A model generated the notes under the pieces. It worked only from the letters and a program-made list of their open reading frames with translations. It was not told the DNA's origin and made no database searches. A program made the translations under genes and the position numbers. From Acidobacteriota bacterium (GTDB taxonomy: Bacteria > Acidobacteriota > Blastocatellia > RBC074), in the NCBI GenBank assembly GCA_016710075.1, contig JADJLO010000038.1, forward strand, positions 1-64,000: 64,000 bases of DNA. The letters are read 5' to 3'. Shown here in pieces: positions 47,842 to 57,523 of the stretch. Each line of letters begins with the position of its first letter. Within the stretch, counting starts at the first letter, position 1.

Positions 47842-49620
47842 CTACCCGTTGAGCTTTTGCAAAGCATCAGCGATCCGCTGCTTCGTGATTTCCACGACAG
47901 ACTCGACCGGGACATCTTCCGCAATCCTGGTGGCTCGGTCATAAAGTTCGACCTTGCCTTCTTTGAGTTTCTTTGGCCCGATGCGAATCTGGAACGGGAA
48001 GCCGACCAGATCGGCATCATTGAGCTTGACGCCGGCTCGTTCATCGCGATCGTCATAAAGAGCCTCGATGCCTGACCTGCCAAGATCGGCATAGATCCCA
48101 TCGGCAGTGGCTTTGAGATCAGCGTCTTTCATATTGAGAGGCGAAACGACGACCTGGAAAGGCGCGATTGTGACGGGGAAGATGATGCCGGATTCGTCAT
48201 TGTGAAGCTCAATAGCCGCGGCCAGAATTCTCTCGACGCCGATGCCGTAGCAGCCCATGATCAATGAGGTTTCCTTGCCGTCGGCATTCAGGACGCGCGC
48301 GCCCATCGAATCGCTGTACTTGGTTCCAAGCTTGAAAATATGTCCGACTTCGAGCGCCTTGGCGACCCTCAGCTTTCCATCGCAGTCAGGACATCCCTCG
48401 CCCTCGGCCACGGTTCGCAGATCGACCCACGAAGTGACCCTGATGTCGCGGTCGATGCTGACCCCGCGCAGGTGATGATCGTCTTCATTCGCTCCCGTGG
48501 TCATGTTTTTACGGCCCTTGAGAGCCTCGTCGGCAAGGATCCACGTCTTCGTCAGACCCACGGCGCCAAGGCTTCCGGCACGAGCCCCCATCAATTCGAG
48601 GATCTCCTCTGGATGTGCCGGGCGCACGGCAGTCTGCTCCCAGCCATCCTTGTTGACCAGCTTCGCGACGGCATTGGCGAGCTTCACTTCATTGAGCGGA
48701 TGATCACCGCGCAGCAATGCCAGGAATGGAGTTGTCTGCGCCTCATTGCCTTTCTCGGCGACTGAAACATAAACGAGCGTCTTGATCTGCTTTTCGGCTA
48801 CCGCGCCGCCGGGAAAGGTGACCAGATCTTCAATCGTTCGAACACCAGGTGTCGGGAACTTTTCAATTCCGAGATCGACGGGTCCATCATCGACAGCCGG
48901 GATAGCAGATCTTGCCTTCTCCGTATTGGCCGCATAGCCGCATTCAGGACAGCTTGCAACCATGTCCTCGCCGGCGCTTGTATAGACCATGAATTCGTTT
49001 GAGGCCGAGCCGCCCATGGCGCCCGTGTCGGCTTCAACGATGACGTACTCCAGGCCGCAGCGTTCATAGATGCGGCAATAGGCTCCACGCTGGTCTTCGA
49101 ACGACTTGTCGAGCCCGTCGGTATCGATGTCAAACGAATATGCGTCCTTCATCGTAAACTGCCGCACTCTGAGCAGCCCGGATTTCGGACGAGGCTCATC
49201 GCGGAACTTGCTCTGAATCTGATACCAGACCTGCGGCAACTGCTTGTACGATCGCAGCTCTTTTCGTGCGATATCGGTGAAGACCTCCTCGTGAGTCATC
49301 CCCAGGCAATAATCGCCGTTCTTGCGATCCTTCAGCCGGAACATGTTCTGGCCCATGATCGACCAGCGCCCGGACTCCTGCCAGAGTTCAGCCGGATGGA
49401 GCGCGGGCAGGTAAAACTCCTGGCCTCCAACCGCGTTCATCTCTTCGCGGATGATATTCGCAATCTTCAGAACTGCGCGCTGCGCAAGCGGCAAGTATGA
49501 ATAGATGCCCGATCCAAGCTGTCTTATCAGCCCGGAACGTAGAAGCAATTTGTGGCTGACGACTTCAGCATCAGCAGGATCTTCACGCAATGTTGGAATG
49601 AAATAGTGTGACCAGCGCAT
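47842..49620 (-). CDS. proS: prolyl-tRNA synthetase, bacterial type
   Basis: Five hundred and ninety-two residues with the inserted editing domain. It charges tRNA-Pro. RSGLIRQLGSGIYSYLPLAQ and RAVLKIANIIREEMNAVGGQ hold class II motif 1; QVWYQIQSKFRDEPRPKSGL with RVRQFTMKDAYSFD is motif 2; GCYGIGVERILAAAIELHND is motif 3. Editing domain residues include GDHPLNEVKLANAVAKLVNK and VGLTKTWILADEALKGRKNM. The C-terminal anticodon domain carries YDDRDERAGVKLNDADLVGF. A single intact frame. The gene is 49 bases from the end of the methyltransferase gene. Confidence 0.97.
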   Translation of the reverse strand: MRWSHYFIPTLREDPADAEVVSHKLLLRSGLIRQLGSGIYSYLPLAQRAVLKIANIIREEMNAVGGQEFYLPALHPAELWQESGRWSIMGQNMFRLKDRKNGDYCLGMTHEEVFTDIARKELRSYKQLPQVWYQIQSKFRDEPRPKSGLLRVRQFTMKDAYSFDIDTDGLDKSFEDQRGAYCRIYERCGLEYVIVEADTGAMGGSASNEFMVYTSAGEDMVASCPECGYAANTEKARSAIPAVDDGPVDLGIEKFPTPGVRTIEDLVTFPGGAVAEKQIKTLVYVSVAEKGNEAQTTPFLALLRGDHPLNEVKLANAVAKLVNKDGWEQTAVRPAHPEEILELMGARAGSLGAVGLTKTWILADEALKGRKNMTTGANEDDHHLRGVSIDRDIRVTSWVDLRTVAEGEGCPDCDGKLRVAKALEVGHIFKLGTKYSDSMGARVLNADGKETSLIMGCYGIGVERILAAAIELHNDESGIIFPVTIAPFQVVVSPLNMKDADLKATADGIYADLGRSGIEALYDDRDERAGVKLNDADLVGFPFQIRIGPKKLKEGKVELYDRATRIAEDVPVESVVEITKQRIADALQKLNG

Positions 49621-49668
49621 AATTATTGAGGATTAATACCCTTCAAAACGGGGATTCCGGATAATCCC

Positions 49669-50457
49669 TCATCCTTTCTTTTGAGCAATTGCAATCAGTG
49701 AGAGCCCGCAGGGAGGGCCAATAAATTTTTCGAGCTTGAGAACCGGCACCAGAAGGTTTGCCAGATTTGCCTGCCCCGTTGGCAGGTAATCCCGCTTTAA
49801 AAGCCTTCCGTTGATCAACCACGGCAATGTCGCCAGCATGCTGAAAAAGTGCATCGATTCCACCTTGAAGCCCGATTCATCGAGCTTGATTGTGAGCTCA
49901 GATTTCTCGTAGCGACGATAATGGCCCACGGCCTTGTCGAACTCGCCGTAGAGAATCCTGTGAGCGGGCACCAGCAAGGCCAGCCTGCCTTCCGGTTTCA
50001 GAGCAGCACGAAGCTGCTCAAGCGCAAACCGGTCGTCCTCGATATGCTCAAGCACGTTAAGACAGACCACCGTATCGAACGGATTATCGAGAAACTCCCG
50101 TGGAGCCTCTTCCGATAGATCGTATCGCCGGACAAGGACGTTCGATCTCTCGCTGAAGAGATTGGACAAGGTGTGGCGATAGCTCGGTACGACATCGGTC
50201 GCCACTACTTCCCGCCCGCCATGGCTTAAAAAGTTTGTGATATTGCCGGTTCCCGAGCCGACCTCGAGGATTCGCCGGCCGAGCGAGCCGGCTATCTGCT
50301 CATAAATCCAGTGATTGTATCGGTCCAGTTCGGCAAGCTGGTTAAGCGTTGCCGTCAGTGCGAGAGTCTCGTGTGTCATAACGTCAGCATAAATTCGATC
50401 AAATGACCGGTAAAATACAAGCTTTTGATAATGCCCGTCTAACTGCATTAATGTCAA
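49669..50457 (-). CDS. class I SAM-dependent methyltransferase
   Basis: Two hundred and sixty-two residues at most; the second Met (50379) gives a 236-residue form that starts at the family's usual place, and no ribosome site separates them. SAM motifs: RRILEVGSGTGNITNFLSHG (motif I), VVATDVVPSYRHTLSNLF, FDTVVCLNVLEHIEDDRFAL (motif IV), RLALLVPAHRILYGEFDKAV with GHYRRYEKSELTIKLDESGF, as in methyltransferases acting on lipid- or sugar-linked substrates. The C-terminal hydrophobic stretches (FFSMLATLPWLINGRLL, LLVPVLKLEKFIG) suggest membrane contact. The next gene upstream (divergent) is a GT39-like glycosyltransferase, so a glycan role is possible. Confidence 0.85.
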   Translation of the reverse strand: MTLMQLDGHYQKLVFYRSFDRIYADVMTHETLALTATLNQLAELDRYNHWIYEQIAGSLGRRILEVGSGTGNITNFLSHGGREVVATDVVPSYRHTLSNLFSERSNVLVRRYDLSEEAPREFLDNPFDTVVCLNVLEHIEDDRFALEQLRAALKPEGRLALLVPAHRILYGEFDKAVGHYRRYEKSELTIKLDESGFKVESMHFFSMLATLPWLINGRLLKRDYLPTGQANLANLLVPVLKLEKFIGPPCGLSLIAIAQKKG

Positions 50458-50646
50458 ACAAACCGGGGAGTATAATTCAAAGTATCCGGATCAGACCCGG
50501 TTCAGAATAATCGCAGTGGCCAGACGAGCTGGTTTCTTTGAACCTTGAATTTGTTCTCCTCTGTCCATTGCGCCCGGGCCCGACAATTTCTATAATTCCA
50601 GTGCTTCAAATCAGGCGAATAATTTTCCGATCACCAATCGAATCGT

Positions 50647-52482
50647 ATGAATCATCAGGCCCCGATCAACCTGCGCGATTTATTTCGTGAAGACAGAAAA
50701 GCGCTTATTGCACTGGCGCTATTCTTCATTGCCAATCTGGCCGGCACCTGGCAAAGGTGGACTCAACCGCTGATCAGCCAGGGACGCGAGGTGAGCACCC
50801 CGGCCAGGATCATCAATGGCGAAAAGCTGTATACAGATATCCAGTCGGTTTTTGGGCCATTTGCTCCCTATTTCAACGCAGCTCTCTACAAGGTTTTCGG
50901 AATAGATCTGATTGTCCTGAAGATCAGTGGCGCCCTGTGCGCGATTATCATCCTGGTAACGATCTTCTGGATTTCGCGGCGACTGATGAGCGTCTGGAAA
51001 TCGACGGCCGCGACGGCTGCTGTGATTGTCATCTGCGCGCTCAAATCGACGGCCAATTACATTCAACCCTACTCATTCGCGGCGCTTTACTGTCTGGTAT
51101 TTTCTCTGGCTGCGATGGCTTTCCTGCTGGCATACCTGCAAACTGGGAAAAAGCGAAACTTTTTATGGGTCGGCCTTTTCCTGGGGCTTTCGGCGACGGC
51201 CAAACTCGATAGCGCGCTTGTGGTTCTGGTGACAATAATCGCTGTGTTGTTGCTGGATGTCATGGAACATCGTCGGCTGCCACTGCAGGAGTTCCTTTAC
51301 CTGTCAGTCTCAGCGCTGGCGATTGTCTGTCCAATTTACGGTTACATCATGCTCACAACTCCGTTGAGCGTGCTGCTGAAAAACAACTACATTTTTCTCT
51401 TCAACATTCCATCGCAGGTGCTCCATTTCAACAGCATCTTGTCGGGCCTGGCAAAGTGGCCGACATCATTCTGGTTCAGCCTCTCGGGTGTGGCGATGCT
51501 CATGATCTGGGCTGGGACGGGCGCGTTGCTTGGCGCGTTGATCAGTCATCGCAAAGGCGACCAATGGCGCGAGTTGCTTGGAATCGGAGCGATCCTGCTG
51601 GCCGGCGGATTGATCTGGCGCGAGATTTCCATCCTGATTTTTCAGACATCGCCCAACAATACGCCATTTGCATCGGCAATCTTCGTTCTGCCGGTGATCA
51701 TCGGCAGGACGATCATAATTGTCTGGCGCAACAGGAAAGCCGGCAGGCAAACGTCTTCAGATCAGAAAATACTGGCCGTCATCTCGATCTTCAGCTTCTT
51801 GTCGATACTGCGAGCGGTTTTTAACGTGACCATCAGCGGGCCATTCACCCCGTTCCTCATCCCGATGCTGGTTGTCGGTTATATCTACCTGCTTTTTGAA
51901 ATCATTCCGGCAATATTCATAAAATCGCAACCTGTCAGAATCCACTGGCAGCAGGCATCGGCATTGCTGGTGGCCTCGATGATTCTGGCGATGGCGGTTA
52001 ATTCGACAATCAAGCTTCGCCGGGAGAACACATTTCAGGTCAGTTCATCGCGCGGCAGCTTTATTACCAGCAATGAAATCGGCGAACCTCTGGCCGAGGC
52101 CGTCAAATATGTGCGGGAACACACTCCTGCGGGAGCTTCTGTTCTGACCCTCCCGCTTTTCACCACGCTTAACTTCCTTGCCGACCGCGACTATCCGTTA
52201 AAAGAAGAACTGACGCTGCCGGGTTTTCTGAGTGATGAAAAAGAGATGGAGGCGATCGAACAGATCAAATCCCACAATGTGAATTTGATCCTGATCGTCA
52301 ACATAACCACACCCGCCTTCGGCAACAGGGTCTTCGGGGCGGATTACAATCTCGAATTGATGCGGTGGATTGCCGAAAATTATCATCTGGCAGCGAGGTT
52401 CGATCCGAAGACCATACGCAATGGCGGCGGCCCTAAACTCGGTGACACACAGTTCTTCATCATGGCATATGAGAAGAATTAG
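50647..52482 (+). CDS. GT39/ArnT-like membrane glycosyltransferase
   Basis: Six hundred and eleven residues with about eleven membrane segments (LIALALFFIANLAGTW, ISGALCAIIILVTIFWISRR, FLWVGLFLGLSATAKLDSAL and others). An early loop has GREVSTPARIINGEKLYTDI, the position of the Asp-rich site in GT-C enzymes, and the segment GLSATAKLDSALVVL fits the group that uses lipid-linked sugars. A soluble C-terminal domain (LAEAVKYVREHTPAGASVLT to MRWIAENYHLAARFDPKTIR) is common in this family. It likely transfers a sugar from polyprenyl phosphate on the outer face of the inner membrane. Confidence 0.85.
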   Translation: MNHQAPINLRDLFREDRKALIALALFFIANLAGTWQRWTQPLISQGREVSTPARIINGEKLYTDIQSVFGPFAPYFNAALYKVFGIDLIVLKISGALCAIIILVTIFWISRRLMSVWKSTAATAAVIVICALKSTANYIQPYSFAALYCLVFSLAAMAFLLAYLQTGKKRNFLWVGLFLGLSATAKLDSALVVLVTIIAVLLLDVMEHRRLPLQEFLYLSVSALAIVCPIYGYIMLTTPLSVLLKNNYIFLFNIPSQVLHFNSILSGLAKWPTSFWFSLSGVAMLMIWAGTGALLGALISHRKGDQWRELLGIGAILLAGGLIWREISILIFQTSPNNTPFASAIFVLPVIIGRTIIIVWRNRKAGRQTSSDQKILAVISIFSFLSILRAVFNVTISGPFTPFLIPMLVVGYIYLLFEIIPAIFIKSQPVRIHWQQASALLVASMILAMAVNSTIKLRRENTFQVSSSRGSFITSNEIGEPLAEAVKYVREHTPAGASVLTLPLFTTLNFLADRDYPLKEELTLPGFLSDEKEMEAIEQIKSHNVNLILIVNITTPAFGNRVFGADYNLELMRWIAENYHLAARFDPKTIRNGGGPKLGDTQFFIMAYEKN

Positions 52483-52519
52483 CTGATCAGTTACGGAACA
52501 TCTATTTTCTTCTTTTATC

Positions 52520-52942
52520 TTAAGCCGGGATCGAGTAAGTAACGGTAGAGTGAGCCACAAGTTCGTCCCTGCCGTCTGAAAACATATCCACCTGGCAGAC
52601 AGCCAGTCGCGAGCCCAGTTTGAGCAGGGTTCCGCGGGCAATCAGGTCGACGGGCGCGGGCTTTCGCAGAAAATTGATATTCAGGCTGCTGGTTACGGCA
52701 AGAGCGACGGGGCCGATTGTCGCAAGAACTAAAATATATCCCACGGTATCAGCCAGAGTCATCATGGTGGGTCCGGATACGGTCCCGCCGGGTCTCAGAT
52801 GAAGATCGTGATAGAGCAGCCTCATCTGGACGTGTCGCAGCTCCAGAGACTCGATCTTGAAATGAAAATTATTCATCCCGGGAAAGTGAGTTGCAAAGAA
52901 TTCTTCGAGATCCGCAACGCTCATCTTCAACATCAGCTTCAT
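52520..52942 (-). CDS. PaaI-family hotdog thioesterase
   Basis: One hundred and forty residues. LELRHVQMRLLYHDLHLRPG, GTVSGPTMMTLADTVGYILV and LAVTSSLNINFLRKPAPVDL are the hotdog core; the HGG motif usual in PaaI is replaced by RPGG, and the conserved Asp is in TMMTLADTVG. It probably splits an acyl-CoA thioester; the acyl group cannot be told. It overlaps nothing but begins 18 bases after the DNA polymerase gene on the same strand. Confidence 0.85.
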   Translation of the reverse strand: MKLMLKMSVADLEEFFATHFPGMNNFHFKIESLELRHVQMRLLYHDLHLRPGGTVSGPTMMTLADTVGYILVLATIGPVALAVTSSLNINFLRKPAPVDLIARGTLLKLGSRLAVCQVDMFSDGRDELVAHSTVTYSIPA

Positions 52943-52960
52943 CCTTGATTGTTGCTACTT

Positions 52961-54718
52961 CTATTTTTTCAACCAGGCATCGGAAACAACGGCTTCAACG
53001 GTAACCGGAACCCGCTGTAGAAACTCCTTCGCAGCGCCGACCATCAGACTGACGACAATATTTTTCACCTGATCGGAGACAGATTCCGGGCATTCGACTA
53101 CGAGTTCATCGTGAATGCTGTTGACGATCCGAGAGTCATGTTCGGGCAGCGCCTGATCCAGCATGGTCATGGCGCGCTTGAAAATATCGGACGCAGTTCC
53201 CTGAATCGGGGCATTTTTCCCAACCCTTCTGAGAGCTGCCTGCTGTTGCGGATCTGCCGGATCAAGGTGAAATCTCCACAGCCTGCCGGAAGCGGTTCGA
53301 CACTGCCGCTCCTGAACTGCGCGATCAGCCGCGTCCTCGAGCCATTTTGCAACTCCGGCGTATGCCTGAAAATATTTTTCGATAAGCATTTCAGCAGCTT
53401 TGACGCCGGCGTCGATCCTGCCTGCAAGGCCTTCCGCCCCCATGCCGTAGACGAGCCCGTAATTGAGGCCCTTGGCGTGCTCTCGCTGGAGGGAGGTTAC
53501 TTCATTGAGCGGTATGCCAAACATCTGTGAAGCTGTCGCCCGGTGCAGATCGGCGCCGGAATCGAATGCTTCAAGCAACGCCTGGTCATTCGAGAAATCG
53601 GCAAGGATTCGCATCTCTATCTGGCTGTAATCAGCAACCACGAGTTTGCGGCCTTCGGGCGCGCGGAAACAGGATCTGTATTCGGTCGTGTGCGGTATCT
53701 GCTGCAGGCTCGGCGATGAGCTGGTAATTCGTCCGGTAGGGGTGCCGATCTGGCGGAAGTCTGCGTGGATCCTGCCTGTGGCTGGGTTGATGAATTCCAG
53801 CATTCCCTCACCGTAGGCCGAGAGGCTTTTGCTCAGGCCGCGATGCTCCAGCAATTTCTGCAGCACGGGATGCTCTTTCGCCTGTTTCTGCAAGCGCCAT
53901 TCACGGGTATCCTCGAGTTCTATACCGAGTCGCGAGAGTGCGTCCTTGACCTGTGCGGGGCTGTCGAGGTTTATCGAATGGGATGCGCCGAAGAGATCCA
54001 TCTGCCGGGCGCCTTCTGCCAGCTCTTTCTGAAGCTCGGCTGAAACACGCTCGTGAACGGTACGGATGCGTGCAACCATCTCCCGCCATCTTTCCGCATC
54101 GAGATAGACTCCGGCAAGCTCCATCGCCGCAATCGGCATGACACATTCAAATTCGATTCCGGCGGTTATCAACAGATCCATCTCATCGAGCAGGGCGTTG
54201 AGCCTCTCACGCAGCGGCAAAAGCAGGGCCGCATCCTTCGCCGCATAATCCAACTGGTAGGCGCTCAGTTCGCCCGACCAGTCGCTCAGTTGCGCTGCCT
54301 TGTTAAGCTGGAGTCCAAGATAACGGTTGACCACGGGTTCGAGGCCATGCCTGTGATTTTCATCCCCCGCGCTGATCAGAAGACTTGAAAGATAGGTGTC
54401 GAAGATTCCATTGAGATTAATCCCGCAATGTTTTCTCAGGAACTTGGCGTCGAACTTTGCATTGTGTGCGATCTTCAACGGCTGCGGCGTAATCAGCAGC
54501 TCAAGAAAAGGGTTTAGCGAATCGCGGCTGAGTTTGAAACAATCGAAGACGAATACCTGGCCGGGAACGGCAGCCTGTATCAATCGCAGCTTCGATCTGT
54601 GAGGATCGAGCCCGGTGGTCTCCGTGTCCAGACCTATCACGGGCTGCGAGCACAACTGTTTGACGGCATCTGAAATGCCGGCAGCCCTTTCCACCAGAGT
54701 GTAACGAACCTCTTCCAT
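52961..54718 (-). CDS. DNA polymerase I-type polymerase with 3'-5' exonuclease, no 5' nuclease domain
   Basis: Five hundred and eighty-five residues from ATG 54718. Exonuclease motifs: QPVIGLDTETTGLDPHRSKL (DxE), LKIAHNAKFDAKFLRKH and YAAKDAALLLPL. Polymerase motifs: A, VVADYSQIEMRILADFSNDQ; B, LQREHAKGLNYGLVYGMGAE, with Tyr where Phe is usual in E. coli Pol I, the residue that decides dideoxynucleotide discrimination; C, NSIHDELVVECPES. The thumb and fingers are complete. There is no FEN-like 5' domain at the N-terminus, and the upstream sequence is the rhomboid gene, so this is a short form like some plasmid, phage and Chloroflexi enzymes. It may be a second, accessory polymerase in repair. 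Confidence 0.9.
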   Translation of the reverse strand: MEEVRYTLVERAAGISDAVKQLCSQPVIGLDTETTGLDPHRSKLRLIQAAVPGQVFVFDCFKLSRDSLNPFLELLITPQPLKIAHNAKFDAKFLRKHCGINLNGIFDTYLSSLLISAGDENHRHGLEPVVNRYLGLQLNKAAQLSDWSGELSAYQLDYAAKDAALLLPLRERLNALLDEMDLLITAGIEFECVMPIAAMELAGVYLDAERWREMVARIRTVHERVSAELQKELAEGARQMDLFGASHSINLDSPAQVKDALSRLGIELEDTREWRLQKQAKEHPVLQKLLEHRGLSKSLSAYGEGMLEFINPATGRIHADFRQIGTPTGRITSSSPSLQQIPHTTEYRSCFRAPEGRKLVVADYSQIEMRILADFSNDQALLEAFDSGADLHRATASQMFGIPLNEVTSLQREHAKGLNYGLVYGMGAEGLAGRIDAGVKAAEMLIEKYFQAYAGVAKWLEDAADRAVQERQCRTASGRLWRFHLDPADPQQQAALRRVGKNAPIQGTASDIFKRAMTMLDQALPEHDSRIVNSIHDELVVECPESVSDQVKNIVVSLMVGAAKEFLQRVPVTVEAVVSDAWLKK

Positions 54719-54732
54719 CGATGCCGCCCGGT

Positions 54733-55450
54733 TTATCTGCCGGATCTTCCGGATCTTCCGTTTTCGGAATTCCTGAAGAAAAAGACCAGAACTATACCTG
54801 CAACGAATCCGCCGACGTGTGCCATGTAGGCCACGCCACCTCCCTGCCCTGATGAAGCCAGCGATCCGAATCCGTTGAGGAATTGAAGCAACCCCCACAA
54901 GCCGATGACGATCATAGCCGGCATCTCCACTACCCGCCCGAACTGAAACACTCTGATTCCCTTATGCGGAAACAGAACAAGATAGGCGCCGAGCACTCCG
55001 GCAATGGCTCCGGAAGCTCCCAGTGAAGGAATCATCGAACCCGGACCGAAAACTATATGAGTCACGCTCGCCAGCAAAACCGCAAAGCAGATAGAAGATC
55101 AGATATTTCACGTGTCCCATTCGATCTTCCACATTGTCGCCGAAGATCCACAGGTAGAGCATGTTTCCCAGCAGGTGGCTCCAGCCGCCATGCATAAACA
55201 TGGCAGTCAGCAGCGTCAGATAGATCGGCACCGGGCCAGGATAAAGACGCAAGCCCTCGCCTCCAATCCTGACAATGCCCGTGATATCCTCGCCGCGTGT
55301 GATTTCGGCGGGAACCACGCTGTATCCATATGTAAAATCAGGATTCGCCAACTGATAGAGAAAGAACATGACATTGATCAGGATCAATGTGTATGTCACC
55401 ACCGGCACTATCCGTCGCTCTTTATTATCGTCGCCTATCGGAAATAGCAT
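54733..55450 (-). CDS. rhomboid family intramembrane serine protease, one frameshift
   Basis: About 240 codons from ATG 55450 (MLFPIGDDNKERRIVPVVTY). After the first membrane segment (TLILINVMFFLYQLAN) comes HGGWSHLLGNMLYLWIFGDN with the conserved HGGxxH, then the catalytic Ser in SLGASGAIAGVLGAYLVLFP and the catalytic His in AYMAHVGGFVAGIVLVFFFR. A missing base near 55090 separates KYLIFYLLCGFA from AVLLASVTHIVFGPG. The active-site Ser and His are both kept. It cleaves membrane proteins inside the bilayer; the substrate is unknown. It lies 14 bases upstream of the polymerase start. Confidence 0.88.
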
Positions 55451-55456
55451 AAGAAA

Positions 55457-55479
55457 TCTCAAAGTTCAAAGTTCAAAGC
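55457..55479. repeat. AAAGTTCAAAGTTCAAAG short repeat
   Basis: TCTCAAAGTTCAAAGTTCAA then AGC between nadK and the rhomboid gene. Same kind as at 44434 and 47769. Confidence 0.6.
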
Positions 55480-56352
55480 CTACACGTTACCCCACTTCAA
55501 TTTGGTTCTGAGCACTTCGAAATAGTTGCGGCTGGCGGGGCGAACGAGTGTGAAGATAAATCTGCTGCGGCGCAGTTCGATACGGTCATCGAGTTCAAGC
55601 GAGATTCCGAGCTGGCCGTCTATGGTCAGCATGAGATCATCGCTTGAGACCTTGATTCTCATCTCAACCGTGCTGTCACCCGAGACGACCACGGGTCTGT
55701 TCGAGAGCATATGCGGGCAGATAGGAGTCAGGATGATCGCGGACATGCCGGGATGAACAATCGGCCCGCCGGCTGAAAGTGAATAAGCAGTGGATCCGGT
55801 TGGAGTGGCGATAATCATTCCGTCAGCGCGAAAGCTGTTGACGAACATCCCGTCGACGTAGCATTCAAGCTGGGGCATGCGGGCAGGGGCGCTTTTGTTA
55901 ACCACGGCGTCATTCAATGCACGGTGAGAGGCAATGACATCGTCGCCTCTTTTGACGATGACATCGAGGAGCATGCGGTAATCGATCGAGAGGCGGCCTT
56001 CGATCAAACGGTCGAGCGCGGGGAACATTTCCTTGAGCGTGAACTCGGTCAGGTAGCCCAGCCACCCGAAGTTGACGCCGAGGACAGGAATCTGACGCGG
56101 CCCGATCAAACGCGCAGCTCCGAGCATGGTTCCATCCCCGCCGAGCACGATAATCAGGTCGACATCTTCAACCAACTGTCCATCCTCTTCAGCAAGAGGC
56201 CGGCATCCGTGCTCTTCGGCGGCAATACCGATAGCTGAGAGTTCAATCTGGTGCTGCTCGCACCACTCCTGCAGATCGCGCAAAACCTTCAGGGCCTCCG
56301 GTTTATCGGGACCGATGTATACTCCAATAGTTTTAATATTACCCGATAGCAA
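55480..56352 (-). CDS. nadK: NAD kinase
   Basis: Two hundred and ninety residues from a TTG start. It phosphorylates NAD to NADP. DVDLIIVLGGDGTMLGAARL is the GGDG motif, NFGWLGYLTEFTLKEMFPAL and NDAVVNKSAPARMPQLECYV with the NE/D pattern follow, and GMIIATPTGSTAYSLSAGGP is the nucleotide site. The full family length and clean frame make the call safe. It precedes the rhomboid gene on the same strand and follows an aminotransferase by about 70 bases. Confidence 0.96.
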   Translation of the reverse strand: MLSGNIKTIGVYIGPDKPEALKVLRDLQEWCEQHQIELSAIGIAAEEHGCRPLAEEDGQLVEDVDLIIVLGGDGTMLGAARLIGPRQIPVLGVNFGWLGYLTEFTLKEMFPALDRLIEGRLSIDYRMLLDVIVKRGDDVIASHRALNDAVVNKSAPARMPQLECYVDGMFVNSFRADGMIIATPTGSTAYSLSAGGPIVHPGMSAIILTPICPHMLSNRPVVVSGDSTVEMRIKVSSDDLMLTIDGQLGISLELDDRIELRRSRFIFTLVRPASRNYFEVLRTKLKWGNV

Positions 56353-56423
56353 TCAAACCACCTGACTCTGTTGAATAACGTGAAATTGATCGAAAAAAAA
56401 GTATTTCATGGCTGCGGAAAATA

Positions 56424-57500
56424 TCAACCCAGTTGATGCAGCGCCGTTGAGAGATGATTGAGTCCCTTGAGAACATCTTCGGTTCTGACGGCGAAACCGA
56501 GCCGAAAATGCTGCGGCGACTCGAAAAATCTGCCGGGCACGATTGAAGTATCATATTTTCTGAGAAGATCATGCAGAATGTCGCTGCCTGCCATGTTTTT
56601 CAACCTCGGGAAGGCGATCATGGTCCTTGGAGCCATGATGCAATCCAGATAGTTCCTGTGATTATTGAGAAATTCCCTGACCAGTGCAATGTTCGGATCG
56701 ATGATAGACCTGGTCCGTGATTCGAGAAGGTGAAGATTGCGGAAGGCGGCCACTGAAAGGGTGTCGCTCGGAACCGAGCCGACGGCTCCAAACAAATCAT
56801 TCAATCTGCGCGCCCGTTCGGCGAAGTCAGGATCGCACAGTATCCACCCGCATCTGAGCCCGCTCAGACCATAGCTTTTGGTCAGGCTGCTGGTGGTCAG
56901 AAATTGAGGGCCGAGGTGAAAACAGCACGCTTCGGCGGTTTCAAATAGAATATCGCGATAGACTTCATCGACAAGCACCTTCGCTCCAACGGTCGCTGCA
57001 AGTTCCCCGATATGCTTCATGGTCGATCTTTCAACCGGAAAACCGCTCGGATTATGCGGGCTGGTGATGACTATCAGCCGGGTTTTAGAAGTGATCAGGC
57101 TTTCGATCTCGTCGATATCAATCTGGTATTCATTCTCCATCTTCCGGTGAAATCGCCGGATCTCCGCCCCCAGATAATTGAGCGCACCGAGCAGCGGGTC
57201 ATAGGCCGGCTGTTCGATCAGCACTTCATCTCCACGATCGATCGCGGTTGCCATGGCGAGAAAATTAGCCATCGAAGTGCCCTGAGCAGTCACAACCTGG
57301 CCGGGCGTCACGCCGTATTTCTCCGCAATCGCCTGTTTCAGCGGCAGGAATCCTTCATGATTAGGGCCATTGAGCGACACATCATCGAGGCTTACCGGAA
57401 GATCGCTGAAATCGCATCCGATTATGCCGCTGTTCGCCAGGTTGAACCGGGCGGCGGCGTGATGCTTGGCCCATGTCATGTAAAGGCTGCTTTTTACCAT
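56424..57500 (-). CDS. pyridoxal-phosphate aminotransferase, class I/II
   Basis: About 358 residues from ATG 57500, which has AAGGAA nine bases before it. VVTAQGTSMANFLAMATAID, the PLP Lys in FLTTSSLTKSYGLSGLRCGW, TSPHNPSGFPVERSTM and KVLVDEVYRDILFE hold the cofactor. The compact form and short C-terminus (RKYDTSIVPGRFFESPQHFR) suggest a small-domain group like threonine- or histidinol-phosphate relatives or MalY/PatB, but no specific substrate is clear. The longer TTG start at 57527 overlaps the permease stop. Permease and aminotransferase probably form an operon for an amino acid. Confidence 0.88.
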   Translation of the reverse strand: MVKSSLYMTWAKHHAAARFNLANSGIIGCDFSDLPVSLDDVSLNGPNHEGFLPLKQAIAEKYGVTPGQVVTAQGTSMANFLAMATAIDRGDEVLIEQPAYDPLLGALNYLGAEIRRFHRKMENEYQIDIDEIESLITSKTRLIVITSPHNPSGFPVERSTMKHIGELAATVGAKVLVDEVYRDILFETAEACCFHLGPQFLTTSSLTKSYGLSGLRCGWILCDPDFAERARRLNDLFGAVGSVPSDTLSVAAFRNLHLLESRTRSIIDPNIALVREFLNNHRNYLDCIMAPRTMIAFPRLKNMAGSDILHDLLRKYDTSIVPGRFFESPQHFRLGFAVRTEDVLKGLNHLSTALHQLG

Positions 57501-57523
57501 ATGGATGTTTCCTTTTGCCTGAA

